Positions 40,813 to 48,758 of a stretch of 64,000 bases of DNA are shown here, piece after piece; positions within the stretch are counted from its first letter, which is position 1; every line of letters starts with the position of its first letter. This stretch comes from Capillimicrobium parvum. Lineage in GTDB: Bacteria > Actinomycetota > Thermoleophilia > Solirubrobacterales > Solirubrobacteraceae. The DNA is taken from contig NZ_CP087164.1 of NCBI RefSeq assembly GCF_021172045.1, positions 3,844,001 through 3,908,000 of the forward strand. Direction: 5' to 3'. The translations under genes and the position numbers were made by a program. The notes under the pieces are model-generated. The model saw only the letters and a list, made by a program, of their open reading frames with translations. It did not search any database and had not been told where the DNA came from.

Positions 40813-42233
40813 GGCGCGCCGTCCTCGTCGCGCTCGCCGTGCTGATGGCGGCGCTGCCCGGCTGCGGCGCCGGCGATCCGGGGCCGGACGCCGGCGGCTC
40901 GACGCTGCACGCCACGCTGCGCGACCCCGACGGCGACGGCGTGCTCGACCGCAGCCCCGGCGAGCCGCTGCGTGACCGCGGCGGCCGCAGCCGGCCGGTG
41001 CGCACCCTCGCGACGTTCGCGCAGATCGCCGACGCCCACGTGCGCGACGAGGAGTCGCCCGCGCGCATCCCGTTCCTCGACCGCCTCGGCGCGCCGTTCA
41101 CCTCGACGTTCCGCCCGCAGGAGGCGCTCACGCTGCAGGTGCTCGACGCGGCGGTCGACGCCGTCGACGCGCTGCACCCCGATGCCGTCGTGCAGACCGG
41201 CGACCTCGCCGACAACGCGCAACGCAACGAGCTGACCGCGGCCATGACCGTCCTGCGCGGCGGCGTGGTGGACCCCGACAGCGGCGCGCGCGGACCCTCC
41301 GGGCCGCAGCTGAGCACGAACCCCGACCCGTTCTTCTACCGCCCGGGCGTCGACGCCCCGCGCCATCCCGGCCTGCTGCGTGCGGCGCAGCGCCGTTTCC
41401 GCGCGCACGGGCTGGACGCGCCGCTGTACTCGGTGCTCGGCAACCACGACGTCCTGGTCGCCGGCGAGCTGCGCCCCGACGCCCGCACGCAGGCGCTGGC
41501 CACCGGGAACCGGGCGATCGTGGCGCTCGACCCGCAGCGCCTGCGCGACATCCCGATCCCGCGCGGCGACCGCGGCGGCGAGGGCGGCGTCGGCGCGATC
41601 GGCACCGGCACGATCGCCCGCGTGCTGGAGACCGCGCGCACGGAGCGGGTCCCCGCCGACCCGGCCCGCCGCGAGGTCACGATCGGCGAGGCGATGACGA
41701 TCACCGGGGCGCGGACCGTCCAGGCCTTCGACATCGGGCCGGTGCGCGGGCTGGCCCTGGATCTCGTGCGGCCCGAGGGCGGCTCCGGCGGCCGCGTGTC
41801 GGCCGCCCAGCTCGCGTGGCTGCGCGGCCAGCTCGACCGTGCCGGCCGCCGGCCCGTCGTCGTCTTCACCCACCAGCCGCTGCGCCGCAGCGAGGGCGGT
41901 GCGGCGGCGCTCGCGCTGCTCGGCGCGCACCGCAACGTGCTCGCGGCGGTCGCCGGGCACAGCCACCGCAACGCGATCCGCCGCGGGCCGGGCGGCGTCT
42001 GGCTGATCGAGACGGCGTCGCTGGCCGACTTCCCCCAGCAGACCCGCTTCTTCCGCGTCGTGCGCACCGCGGACGGCGCGACCGCGCTCGAGACGTTCAT
42101 GGTCGACCTCGACCCCGGCCCGGGCGGCCTCGCCGCGACGTCGCTCGAGCTCGCCTTCCTCGACGCGCAGGGCGGGCGCCCGAACGGCTTCGCCGGCCGT
42201 CGCGAGGACCGTAACGCGCGCCTGTACCGCTGA
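40809..42233 (+). CDS. calcineurin-like metallophosphoesterase, predicted lipoprotein
   Basis: 474 residues from GTG 40809. A signal peptide ends in the lipobox LPGC (Cys19). Metallophosphoesterase motifs appear in order: FAQIADAHV, VQTGDLADNAQ, VLGNHDVL, VFTHQP and VAGHSHRN, giving the two-metal site. It is thus a membrane-anchored phosphoesterase on the outer face of the membrane. Substrate may be phosphate mono- or diesters, nucleotides or phospholipid headgroups. Translational coupling with the ABC permease suggests the transporter and enzyme act on the same envelope compound. Confidence 0.9.
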   Translation: MRRAVLVALAVLMAALPGCGAGDPGPDAGGSTLHATLRDPDGDGVLDRSPGEPLRDRGGRSRPVRTLATFAQIADAHVRDEESPARIPFLDRLGAPFTSTFRPQEALTLQVLDAAVDAVDALHPDAVVQTGDLADNAQRNELTAAMTVLRGGVVDPDSGARGPSGPQLSTNPDPFFYRPGVDAPRHPGLLRAAQRRFRAHGLDAPLYSVLGNHDVLVAGELRPDARTQALATGNRAIVALDPQRLRDIPIPRGDRGGEGGVGAIGTGTIARVLETARTERVPADPARREVTIGEAMTITGARTVQAFDIGPVRGLALDLVRPEGGSGGRVSAAQLAWLRGQLDRAGRRPVVVFTHQPLRRSEGGAAALALLGAHRNVLAAVAGHSHRNAIRRGPGGVWLIETASLADFPQQTRFFRVVRTADGATALETFMVDLDPGPGGLAATSLELAFLDAQGGRPNGFAGRREDRNARLYR

Positions 42234-42281
42234 CCGTCACCGCACCGGATCCGGGGTCTCGAGAAAATTTCTTCGCCGGCG

Positions 42282-42308
42282 TGTCGATTTCGCCCGCCCT
42301 CGTTCGAC
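42282..42308 (+). promoter_or_regulatory. ECF42-type promoter
   Basis: TGTCGA at 42282-42287, then 17 bases, then CGAC at 42305-42308. This is the -35/-10 pair reported for ECF42 sigma factors, as I recall it (TGTCGA and CGA[T/A]C-like). It lies 42 bp upstream of the DGPF gene that leads the ECF42 operon, so the operon is probably autoregulated. Confidence 0.75.
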
Positions 42309-42350
42309 GCGCGAGTGAAAGCCCACCCCAACCCCAATCAGGAGGTCCCC

Positions 42351-42770
42351 ATGCGGTTCATGGTCTTCGTCCCCGGAAACGCCGAGTCCGAGGCCGGCGT
42401 CATGCCGAGCACCGATCTGCTCGAGGAGATGACGAAGTACAACGAGGAGCTCGTCAAGGCGGGCGTCATGCTGGCCGGCGACGGCCTGCACCCCACCTCG
42501 AAGGGCGCCAAGGTGCGCTTCGAGGGCAAGGAGCGCACCGTCATCGACGGCCCCTTCACCGAGGCCAAGGAGATCGTCGCGGGCTACTGGATCTGGGAGT
42601 GCGCGTCGCGCGACGAGGCGGTCGAGTGGCTCAAGCGCGCGCCGTTCGACGGCGGCGTCGAGATCGAGCTGCGCCAGGTCTTCGAGATGGAGGACTTCAG
42701 CGACGAGATGACCCCTGAGCTCCGCGCCGCCAACGAGCGCCTCGGCGAGCAGATCGAGGGCCGGCAGTAG
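42351..42770 (+). CDS. DGPF/YCII-domain protein linked to ECF42
   Basis: 139 residues. ATG 42351 follows GGAGG. The name-giving motif is present (TVIDGPFTEAKEIVAGYWIW). YCII-like ferredoxin fold. DGPF proteins are the standard genomic partners of ECF42 sigma factors, usually as target genes under the ECF42 promoter. Here the gene lies 3 bp before the sigma gene. Biochemical role unknown; a role in stress responses or secondary metabolism has been suggested for other species. Confidence 0.88.
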   Translation: MRFMVFVPGNAESEAGVMPSTDLLEEMTKYNEELVKAGVMLAGDGLHPTSKGAKVRFEGKERTVIDGPFTEAKEIVAGYWIWECASRDEAVEWLKRAPFDGGVEIELRQVFEMEDFSDEMTPELRAANERLGEQIEGRQ

Positions 42771-42773
42771 GCG

Positions 42774-44033
42774 ATGGCGGCCACCGCCACCCATCGGGCG
42801 ATCGACGCGGTCTGGCGGATCGAGTCGGCCCGGCTGATCGCCGGGCTGACCCGCATCGTCCGCGACGTGGCGGTGGCCGAGGACCTGGCGCAGGACGCGC
42901 TGGTCGCGGCGCTGGAGCAATGGCCCGGGTCGGGCATCCCGGACAACCCGGGGGCCTGGCTCATGGCCATCGCCAAGCGGCGCGGCATCGACGAGCTGCG
43001 CCGCCGCGTGACGCTCGAGCGCAAGCAGGAGCTGCTCGGCCGCGACCTGCAGACCCTCCAGCAGCTCGACCAGCCCGACGTCCTCGCCCAGGTCGACGAG
43101 GTGCAGGACGACGTCCTGCGGCTCGTGTTCATGACGTGCCACCCGGTCCTGGCGCGCGAGGCCCGCGTCGCGCTGACGCTGCGGCTGCTCGGCGGGCTGT
43201 CCACGCCGGAGATCGCGCGGGCGTTCCTCGTCTCCGAGGGCACGGTCGCGCAGCGCATCGTCCGCGCCAAGCGCACGCTCGCCCAGGCCCGCGTGCCGTT
43301 CGAGGTCCCGGGCCGCGACGAGCTGGCCGAGCGCCTGTCGGCCGTGCTCGAGGTCGTCTACCTCATCTTCAACGAGGGCTATGCCGCGACCGCCGGCGAG
43401 CACTGGACCCGACCGGCGCTATGTGCCGACGCGCTGCGCCTCGGCCGCATCCTCGCCGCGCTCATGCCGCGCGAGCCCGAGGTCCACGGACTGCTCGCCC
43501 TCATGGAGCTGCAGGCGTCGCGGCTGCGGGCGCGCGTCGGTCCGCACGGCGAGCCGTTGCGCCTCGCCGATCAGGACCGCGCCCGCTGGGACCAGCTGCT
43601 CGTGCAGCGCGGCCTCGCCGGCCTGCGGCGTGCGGAAGAGCTCAGCCACGGGCTGGGCCCGTACACGCTGCAGGCCGCGATCGCCGCCTGCCACGCGCGG
43701 GCGCCCAGCGTCGACGGAGCCGACTGGCCGCGGATCGTCGCGCTCTACGACGGCCTGGCCGCGCTCACCGGCTCCCCGGTGGTCGAGCTCAACCGCGCGG
43801 TCGCGGTGACGATGGCGTTCGGGCCGGAAGCCGGGCTCGAGGTGGTCGACGCGCTTGCGGACGAGCCCGCGCTGCGCGGCTACCACCTCCTGCCGAGCGT
43901 GCGCGGTGACATCCTCGCCCGCCTCGGGCGCCCGGCCGAGGCGCGCGAGGCGTTCGTCCTCGCCGCCGACCTCTGCGCCAACGACCGGGAGCGCGAGCTG
44001 CTGCTCGCACGCGCCGTCGCGTGCGAGCCGTAG
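42774..44033 (+). CDS. ECF42-group RNA polymerase sigma factor with C-terminal extension
   Basis: 419 residues. Region 2 lies at about 10-75 (RDVAVAEDLAQDALVAALEQW) and region 4 at about 115-170 (LRLLGGLSTPEIARAFLVSEGTVAQRIVRAKRTL). A roughly 230-residue all-helical extension follows (VYLIFNEGYAATAGEHW; LNRAVAVTMAFGPEAGL; GDILARLGRPAEAREAF), the TPR-like domain that defines ECF42. No anti-sigma gene is adjacent, as expected for the group, where the extension takes over regulation. Co-transcribed with the DGPF gene from the promoter at 42282. Confidence 0.93.
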   Translation: MAATATHRAIDAVWRIESARLIAGLTRIVRDVAVAEDLAQDALVAALEQWPGSGIPDNPGAWLMAIAKRRGIDELRRRVTLERKQELLGRDLQTLQQLDQPDVLAQVDEVQDDVLRLVFMTCHPVLAREARVALTLRLLGGLSTPEIARAFLVSEGTVAQRIVRAKRTLAQARVPFEVPGRDELAERLSAVLEVVYLIFNEGYAATAGEHWTRPALCADALRLGRILAALMPREPEVHGLLALMELQASRLRARVGPHGEPLRLADQDRARWDQLLVQRGLAGLRRAEELSHGLGPYTLQAAIAACHARAPSVDGADWPRIVALYDGLAALTGSPVVELNRAVAVTMAFGPEAGLEVVDALADEPALRGYHLLPSVRGDILARLGRPAEAREAFVLAADLCANDRERELLLARAVACEP

Positions 44034-44068
44034 GGTCTCCCGAACACCTCCCAAGCAAGGAGACGGGC

Positions 44069-44497
44069 ATGACGGAGACCATCCGCCTCGGCGGCATCTG
44101 GGTGCGATTCCTCGTCGAGAGCGAAGAGGCCAACGGGAGCGCCGCGATGTTCGAGTTCGGCGTGGCCTCCGGCAGCAGGGTCCCCGCGCCCCACAGCCAC
44201 GACGCCTACGAGGAGACGCTGTACGGCCTCGACGGGACGCTGACCATGACGGTCGAGGGCGTCGAGCACCAGGTCGGCCCGGGCGACACGCTCTGCATCA
44301 GGCGCGGTGAGGTCCACGGCTTCGACAACCACGGCGGCACCGACACGCGCACCCTCACGGTCATCACGCCCGGCGTGCTCGGGCCGGACTACTTCCGCGA
44401 GATGGCCGAGGTCCTGCGCGCGGCGGCAGGCGGCCCGCCCGACCTCGCCGCCATCGGCGCCGTCATGCGCCGGCACGGGCTCACGCCGGCCGGCTGA
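44069..44497 (+). CDS. cupin-domain protein
   Basis: 142 residues. ATG 44069 follows AAGGAGA. Cupin motif 1 (PHSHDAYEETLYGLDG, with two His and a Glu as metal ligands) and motif 2 (VGPGDTLCIRRGEVHGFDN) are both complete. Small cupins act as metal-dependent dioxygenases, isomerases or sensors. It lies 35 bp after the ECF42 gene on the same strand and may be part of the same stress-responsive transcript. Substrate unknown. Confidence 0.88.
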   Translation: MTETIRLGGIWVRFLVESEEANGSAAMFEFGVASGSRVPAPHSHDAYEETLYGLDGTLTMTVEGVEHQVGPGDTLCIRRGEVHGFDNHGGTDTRTLTVITPGVLGPDYFREMAEVLRAAAGGPPDLAAIGAVMRRHGLTPAG

Positions 44498-44513
44498 GGT
44501 CAGCCTCCGGCGC

Positions 44514-45458
44514 TCACGCGAGCAGGCCGGGCTGGATGACGGCCTCCGACAGTCGCTGCATCTGCTCGAGACGCTGCGGGAAGCGGCCGACGAGGAACTG
44601 CAGGCCGAGGTGCTGCACCCCGATGTCGCGGAAGCGCTCGAGCGCCTCGCCGACCTGCTCGGGCGTTCCGCGCAGGAGATCCGGCTCCTGCTCGACCTCC
44701 TCGTCGGTGATCTCCACCGACAGGCAGCAGTTCAGCGCGACGTCGTCGGGGTTGCGGCCCGACTCCTCGGCCGTCTGGCGGACGAGGTCGTAGCGCGAGC
44801 GCATGTCCTCCGGCGTGATGCGCGGGAAGTACGGAAACCACGAATCGCCGACGCGCCCGGCGCGCCGCTGGGCGACCTTCGCCTCACCGCCGATCCACAG
44901 CTCGAGCGGATTGTCGGGGTCATAGGACTTCGGCTGGAACGCGATGTCCTCGAAGTCGTAGAACTCGCCGTGAAACGAGCAGTGCTCCTCGGTCAGGAGG
45001 GTGCGCAGGATCGTGATCTGCTCGTCGGCGACCCGGCCGCGCGCCTTGAAGAGGTCGCCGCGGCCGAGCGCGTCGAACTCCTCCTTCATCCAGCCCACGC
45101 CGAGCCCGAGCACGAGCCGGCCCTGCGAGAGCTGGTCGACGGTCGTGGCGATCTTCGCCCAGTAGAGCGGGTCGCGGTAGGGCGTCACGAGCACGCTGAT
45201 GCCGAGCTTGACCTTCTCCGTCGCCCCGGCGAGGAACGCCAGCACGGTGAGCGCCTCGAGGAAGCTCGCCTCCGGCGGGACGAAGAACGACCCGCTCCAG
45301 TTGTACTTGTACGGCGTCTCGATCTTCCAGGGGATGACGATCCGGTCCGCAGCCCAGACCGTCGTGAAGCCGAGCTCCTCGGCCTTCTGCGCCGCATGGA
45401 TGAGCCCGTCGCGGCTCGAGGCCCGGCCTGAGACCGGGAGAAACACGCCAAAGTCCAT
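44514..45458 (-). CDS. LLM-class (probably F420-dependent) oxidoreductase
   Basis: 314 residues. It opens DFGVFLPVSGRASSRDGLI, with AEELGFTTVWAADRIVIP, LSQGRLVLGLGVGWMKEEF, and ELWIGGEAKVAQRRAGRVGD. These are features of the F420-binding branch of the luciferase-like family, common in actinobacteria. It lacks a known substrate. Convergent with the cupin gene (16 bp between). A further F420-type protein follows at 45525, which suggests that this organism uses deazaflavin. Confidence 0.87.
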   Translation of the reverse strand: MDFGVFLPVSGRASSRDGLIHAAQKAEELGFTTVWAADRIVIPWKIETPYKYNWSGSFFVPPEASFLEALTVLAFLAGATEKVKLGISVLVTPYRDPLYWAKIATTVDQLSQGRLVLGLGVGWMKEEFDALGRGDLFKARGRVADEQITILRTLLTEEHCSFHGEFYDFEDIAFQPKSYDPDNPLELWIGGEAKVAQRRAGRVGDSWFPYFPRITPEDMRSRYDLVRQTAEESGRNPDDVALNCCLSVEITDEEVEQEPDLLRGTPEQVGEALERFRDIGVQHLGLQFLVGRFPQRLEQMQRLSEAVIQPGLLA

Positions 45459-45524
45459 GCCGGCATCCTAGACAGGCGTCAAGTCTCGCGGCGGGACGGC
45501 TCGGCCTGCGCGCGGGCGCGGCGG

Positions 45525-45935
45525 CTACTCGCGCTCGAGCACCACCATCGGGATGACCCGCGAGGTGGCCTTCTCGTAGTCGCGGAAGTTCGGCATCGTC
45601 GCGACGTGCGCCTCCCAGAGCCGGTCTCGCTCCTCGGGGCCGGCGATGCGTGCGTGAGCCCCGAACGTCTCGGTCCCGACCTCGACGCGCACGGCCGGGT
45701 CGGCCTGGATGTTCAGAAACCAGGCCGGATGCGTGTCGGCGCCCGCCTTCGACGCGGCGATCACGTAGCCGTCGCCGTCGGCGGCGCCGCTGTGGACGAG
45801 CGGGCTGACCCGCGGCTCGCCGCTCTTGCGGCCCGTCGTGGTCAGCAGCAGCAGCGGCGCGCCCTCGAACATGCCGCCGACGCGGCCCTCGTTGGCGCGG
45901 AACTCCTCGATGATCTGGTCGTTGAACGACGCCAC
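45525..45935 (-). CDS. nitroreductase/deazaflavin-dependent oxidoreductase (Ddn family)
   Basis: 136 residues. It contains LLLTTTGRKSGEPRVSPL (the TTxGRKSG motif binding F420), GYVIAASKAGADTHPAWFLN and VVLERE at the end. Split beta-barrel fold. Members reduce quinones, fatty acids or nitro-compounds with reduced F420. It is on the same strand as, and upstream of, the LLM oxidoreductase, 66 bp from its start. Confidence 0.9.
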   Translation of the reverse strand: MASFNDQIIEEFRANEGRVGGMFEGAPLLLLTTTGRKSGEPRVSPLVHSGAADGDGYVIAASKAGADTHPAWFLNIQADPAVRVEVGTETFGAHARIAGPEERDRLWEAHVATMPNFRDYEKATSRVIPMVVLERE

Positions 45936-45962
45936 GCCTGCCCTCCTCGGTGCATGTTCAGC

Positions 45963-47246
45963 TCAGCGCAAGGCTACTCCGGGCGTGCTCGCCCGCGCGC
46001 GCTCCCAGTCCGGGCGCAGCGGCATCCGCGCGGCGCCGCGCGGACCGGTGCGGACGGCGAGCATCTGGTGGACCTCGATGCGGTCGAGGTCGAAGCCCAC
46101 CCGCGACATCGCCATGTAGAGCCGCCACATCCGCGCGCGCCGCTCGCCCACCTCGGCGACCGCCTCGGCCCAGTGTCGCTCCAGGTTGGCGCCCCACTCC
46201 CGCAGCGTCATCGCGTAGTGCTCACGCAGGCTCTCCGTGTGGCGGACCTCCAGCCCGTGGTCGTGCAGCGCGGAGACCACCGTGCCCGGACCTTGCAGCT
46301 CACCGTCGGGGAACACGTAGCGGTCGATGACCGGGCCCATGCGGCCGCCATGGTGGCCCGAGGACCGCGTGATCGTGTGGTTGAGCATCCGCCCCTCCGG
46401 CCGCAGGCGCGCGGCGAGCCCGCTGAAGTGGGCGTCGAGCTGGGCGGTGCCGACGTGCTCCATCGCGCCGACCGAGGCGATCGCGTCGAAGCCCGTCTCG
46501 CCGATGTCGCGGTAGTCGAGCAGGCGCAGCTCCGCCCGCCCGTCGAGCCCGGCCGCCGCGATCGCCGCGGTCGCCCACTCGGCCTGCCGGCGCGACAGCG
46601 TCACGCCGAGCGCACGCACGCCGTAGTGCTCGGCGGCGTGGCGCACGAGCGACCCCCACCCCGCCCCGACGTCGAGCAGCCGCTGTCCTGGCCGCAGGTC
46701 GAGCTTGCGGCAGACGAGGTCCACCTTCTCGGCCTGGGCTTCGTCGAGCGACGCGTCCGCGGTCGGGAAGACGCCGCAGGAGTACACCATCGACGGCCCC
46801 AGCACCAGCTCGTAGAAGCGGTTGGAGAGGTCGTAGTGGTGCGCGATCGCGTCGGCGTCCCGGCGCCGGGTGTGGCGGACGAGGCCGCGGCGCCAGGGGG
46901 TCGGCGCCTCCTCGGGCGGCAGCGGCGGGCGGCGCAGGACCCACGGCCCGAGCGCGCGCAGCGCGGCGGCGAGGTCGCGCGCGCGCAGGCCGCCGCGCGC
47001 GTGCGCGAGCAGCGCGTGCAGGGTCGCGTGCAGGTCGCCGCGGACCTCGAGCGTGCTCGTGACGTACGCGCGGGCGAGGCCGAGCTGGCCGGGCGCGGTG
47101 GCGAGGTAGCGCAGCGCCAGCGGGCTGCGCAGCTCGATGACGCTCTCGGCATCGCGCGGGCCGGCCGCACTGCCGTCGTACGCGCGCAGAGCGACGGGGC
47201 AGTCGCTCGGCACGAAGCGCTCGTAGAGCTCAGCCAGCGTCGTCAT
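45963..47246 (-). CDS. cyclopropane-fatty-acyl-phospholipid synthase family methyltransferase
   Basis: 427 residues from ATG 47246. The N-terminal lipid-binding part (about 1-120) is followed by the SAM domain: HHYDLSNRFYELVLG, VYSCGVFPTADASLDEAQ, LLDVGAGWGSLVRHAAEHYG (motif I), VGAMEHVG and HYAMTLREWGANLE. These are the ordered CFA/mycolic-acid cyclopropane synthase features. It modifies unsaturated acyl chains of membrane phospholipids by methylene or methyl transfer. A small membrane-protein frame overlaps its start. Confidence 0.9.
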   Translation of the reverse strand: MTTLAELYERFVPSDCPVALRAYDGSAAGPRDAESVIELRSPLALRYLATAPGQLGLARAYVTSTLEVRGDLHATLHALLAHARGGLRARDLAAALRALGPWVLRRPPLPPEEAPTPWRRGLVRHTRRRDADAIAHHYDLSNRFYELVLGPSMVYSCGVFPTADASLDEAQAEKVDLVCRKLDLRPGQRLLDVGAGWGSLVRHAAEHYGVRALGVTLSRRQAEWATAAIAAAGLDGRAELRLLDYRDIGETGFDAIASVGAMEHVGTAQLDAHFSGLAARLRPEGRMLNHTITRSSGHHGGRMGPVIDRYVFPDGELQGPGTVVSALHDHGLEVRHTESLREHYAMTLREWGANLERHWAEAVAEVGERRARMWRLYMAMSRVGFDLDRIEVHQMLAVRTGPRGAARMPLRPDWERARASTPGVALR

Positions 47247-47463
47247 GGCCTCGGCCGCGCATCCTCGCACGCGCGGGCACGGCAGGCGAGCCGTTCAGCC
47301 GGCCCGGTCGCCCCTCGAACAGGTCGCGCACGGTGGCGGTGAGCACCGCCGGCAGCAGCGGCTGAGCGATGGCCCGCTCGACGAGGAGGAAGGCGCCGAG
47401 CAGCGCGGCGGCCGCGCCGAGCCGCGCGAGCGGGCGGGTCGTGCACGACGGGCTCCTGATCAC
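47230..47463 (-). CDS. possible small membrane protein upstream of the CFA synthase
   Basis: 77 residues from a GTG at 47463. A single strongly hydrophobic stretch (LGAAAALLGAFLLVERAIA) follows a basic N-terminus and is followed by LLPAVLTATVRDLFEG and a basic tail. It overlaps the CFA synthase start by 17 bp on the same strand. No family recognised; an alternative frame from 47470 has no membrane segment. It could be a genuine coupled small protein or a chance open frame. Confidence 0.35.
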   Translation of the reverse strand: MIRSPSCTTRPLARLGAAAALLGAFLLVERAIAQPLLPAVLTATVRDLFEGRPGRLNGSPAVPARARMRGRGHDDAG

Positions 47464-47594
47464 GGTTCACAGATGCGTCAAGGCAACCTCGCGAGCCTTC
47501 ACAGCACTGTCAAACGTCAGAGCGCGCGGCAGGAATCGGGCCCCGTACGGCGTATTCCACGGGCGCCTGATCCACGAACGGAGGACGGACGGAC

Positions 47595-48161
47595 ATGACG
47601 ACGACCACGCCCGCGGGCGCCCTGCACGAGATCACCCGGCTGTGGTGGCTGGTGCTCCTCTTCGGGATCGCCGTTCTCGCAGTCGGTGTCTTCTTCGTCG
47701 CCTCGCCCCACGAGACCCTCAGCACGTTCACGGTGATCGCCGGCATCTTCCTGCTGGTCGACGGCGTCCTCGCCCTCATCGCATCGGTCGTCGGATCGGG
47801 CGAGGGTCGCGGGCTCGTGGCGCTGATCGGCGTGCTCAGCGTGCTCGCCGGCCTCGTCCTCGTCAAGCGGCCGTTCGACACCCTCGTCGTGTTCGCCCTC
47901 ATCGTCGGCGCCTGGTTCGTCGTCGCCGGCATCGCCCGCCTCATCGCCGGCTTCGCCGAGCGCGACGGCCGCGGCGGCAACCTGCTCATCGCCGCGATCG
48001 ACGTCGTGGCCGGCATCGTCATCCTGGCGTGGCCGGACCTCGGCCTCTCGACGTTCGCGGTGATCCTCGGGATCGTCCTGATCATCCGCGGCCTGCTGTT
48101 CGTGTTCGCCGGATGGCAGCTGCGCGGCGTCGATCGCGACCTCGATCGCCGCACCGCCTGA
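47595..48161 (+). CDS. HdeD-family (DUF308) membrane protein
   Basis: 188 residues with six predicted helices arranged as three DUF308 repeats (for example WWLVLLFGIAVLAVGVFFV and VIAGIFLLVDGVLALIASVV). HdeD-type proteins are linked to acid resistance in enterics; the actinobacterial members are uncharacterised. ATG 47595 follows an ACGGAGGACGGACGG run. Convergent with the selenoprotein gene; a hairpin at 48162-48180 separates them. Confidence 0.87.
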   Translation: MTTTTPAGALHEITRLWWLVLLFGIAVLAVGVFFVASPHETLSTFTVIAGIFLLVDGVLALIASVVGSGEGRGLVALIGVLSVLAGLVLVKRPFDTLVVFALIVGAWFVVAGIARLIAGFAERDGRGGNLLIAAIDVVAGIVILAWPDLGLSTFAVILGIVLIIRGLLFVFAGWQLRGVDRDLDRRTA

Positions 48162-48180
48162 CCGCGCCGCCCGGGCGCGG
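48162..48180. terminator. terminator hairpin after the HdeD-like gene
   Basis: CCGCGCC (48162-48168) pairs with GGCGCGG (48174-48180) around a 5-base loop, directly after the TGA ending at 48161. Confidence 0.55.
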
Positions 48181-48188
48181 CGCGCGTC

Positions 48189-48288
48189 GTCAGCCGGCGA
48201 CGAGGGCCGCGACGATCTCGTCGACCGCCGCCCGCGCCGTCAGCGCGCGACGAGGGCCGCGACGATCTCGTCGACCGCCGCCCGCGCC
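48189..48288. repeat. 50-bp tandem duplication at the 3' end of the UGSC gene
   Basis: Two copies (48189-48238 and 48239-48288) of a unit starting GTCAGC and ending CCGCCCGCGCC, with two mismatches near the left end. The right copy encodes the last residues (DEIVAALVAR) and stop of the UGSC protein. The left copy is an untranslated duplicate after the stop. Confidence 0.9.
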
Positions 48289-48758
48289 GCGGCGCGCAGC
48301 TCATCGTCGGTGCGGTCCTGCACCGGGTGGGCGACGAACACGCGCCGGACCTCCGGCTGGCCCAGGCGCCCCGCCTGGACGTCCGCGGCCTGCACGAACG
48401 CCGACGAGGCGACGAGCACCGCCGGGGTCCCTGCCGTCTCGAAGCTGAGCACGTCGCGCAGACCGCACGACACACAGGAGCCTCAGTCGGCGAGCGCCTC
48501 GATGACCGCGTCGCAGCGCTCGGCGATCTCGCGGCGCACGTCGACCGGCGCGGGCTTCGTGAAGGTCGGCTTCGCGGTGCGCTGCACCGCGGCGCCCCGC
48601 GCCCGCAGGAGCGCCTCGAGCTCGTCGAGGAACACGTCGCCGCGCGGCTTGCGGATGTCGAGCAGGGCGATGCGCGCCGGCAGCTGCGGCGGGCGCGGCG
48701 CGAGCGGACGGCCCTCGGGCGCGCGCTCGCTCGTAGGGTCGAGGATCGTCAGCGCCAC
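48240..48758 (-). CDS. UGSC-family selenoprotein with in-frame UGA (Sec92)
   Basis: 172 residues when TGA 48483-48485 is read as selenocysteine. Residues 1-91 run from MALTILDPTSERAPEG through ALLDIRKPRGDVFLDEL to CDAVIEALAD. The motif is then U-G-S-C (Sec92 to Cys95), then VSCGLRDVLSFETAGTPAVL to DEIVAALVAR. Both halves match the UGSC family, and the frame continues exactly across the UGA. The hairpin at 48453-48471 fits a bacterial SECIS. GTG 48758 overlaps the end of the upstream thioredoxin-domain gene by 10 bp, so they are co-translated. Probable thiol/selenol redox function, exact reaction unknown. Without recoding the gene would be called as two fragments. Confidence 0.85.
48453..48471 (-). 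promoter_or_regulatory. putative bacterial SECIS hairpin
   Basis: On the minus strand GUCGUGC-GGUCU-GCGCGAC forms a 7-bp stem (one G-U pair) with the loop GGUCU. The loop begins 18 bases after the UGA. As I recall it, the E. coli fdhF SECIS has the same GGUCU in its apical loop at the same distance. The hairpin lies within the coding sequence, as bacterial SECIS elements do. Confidence 0.75.
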
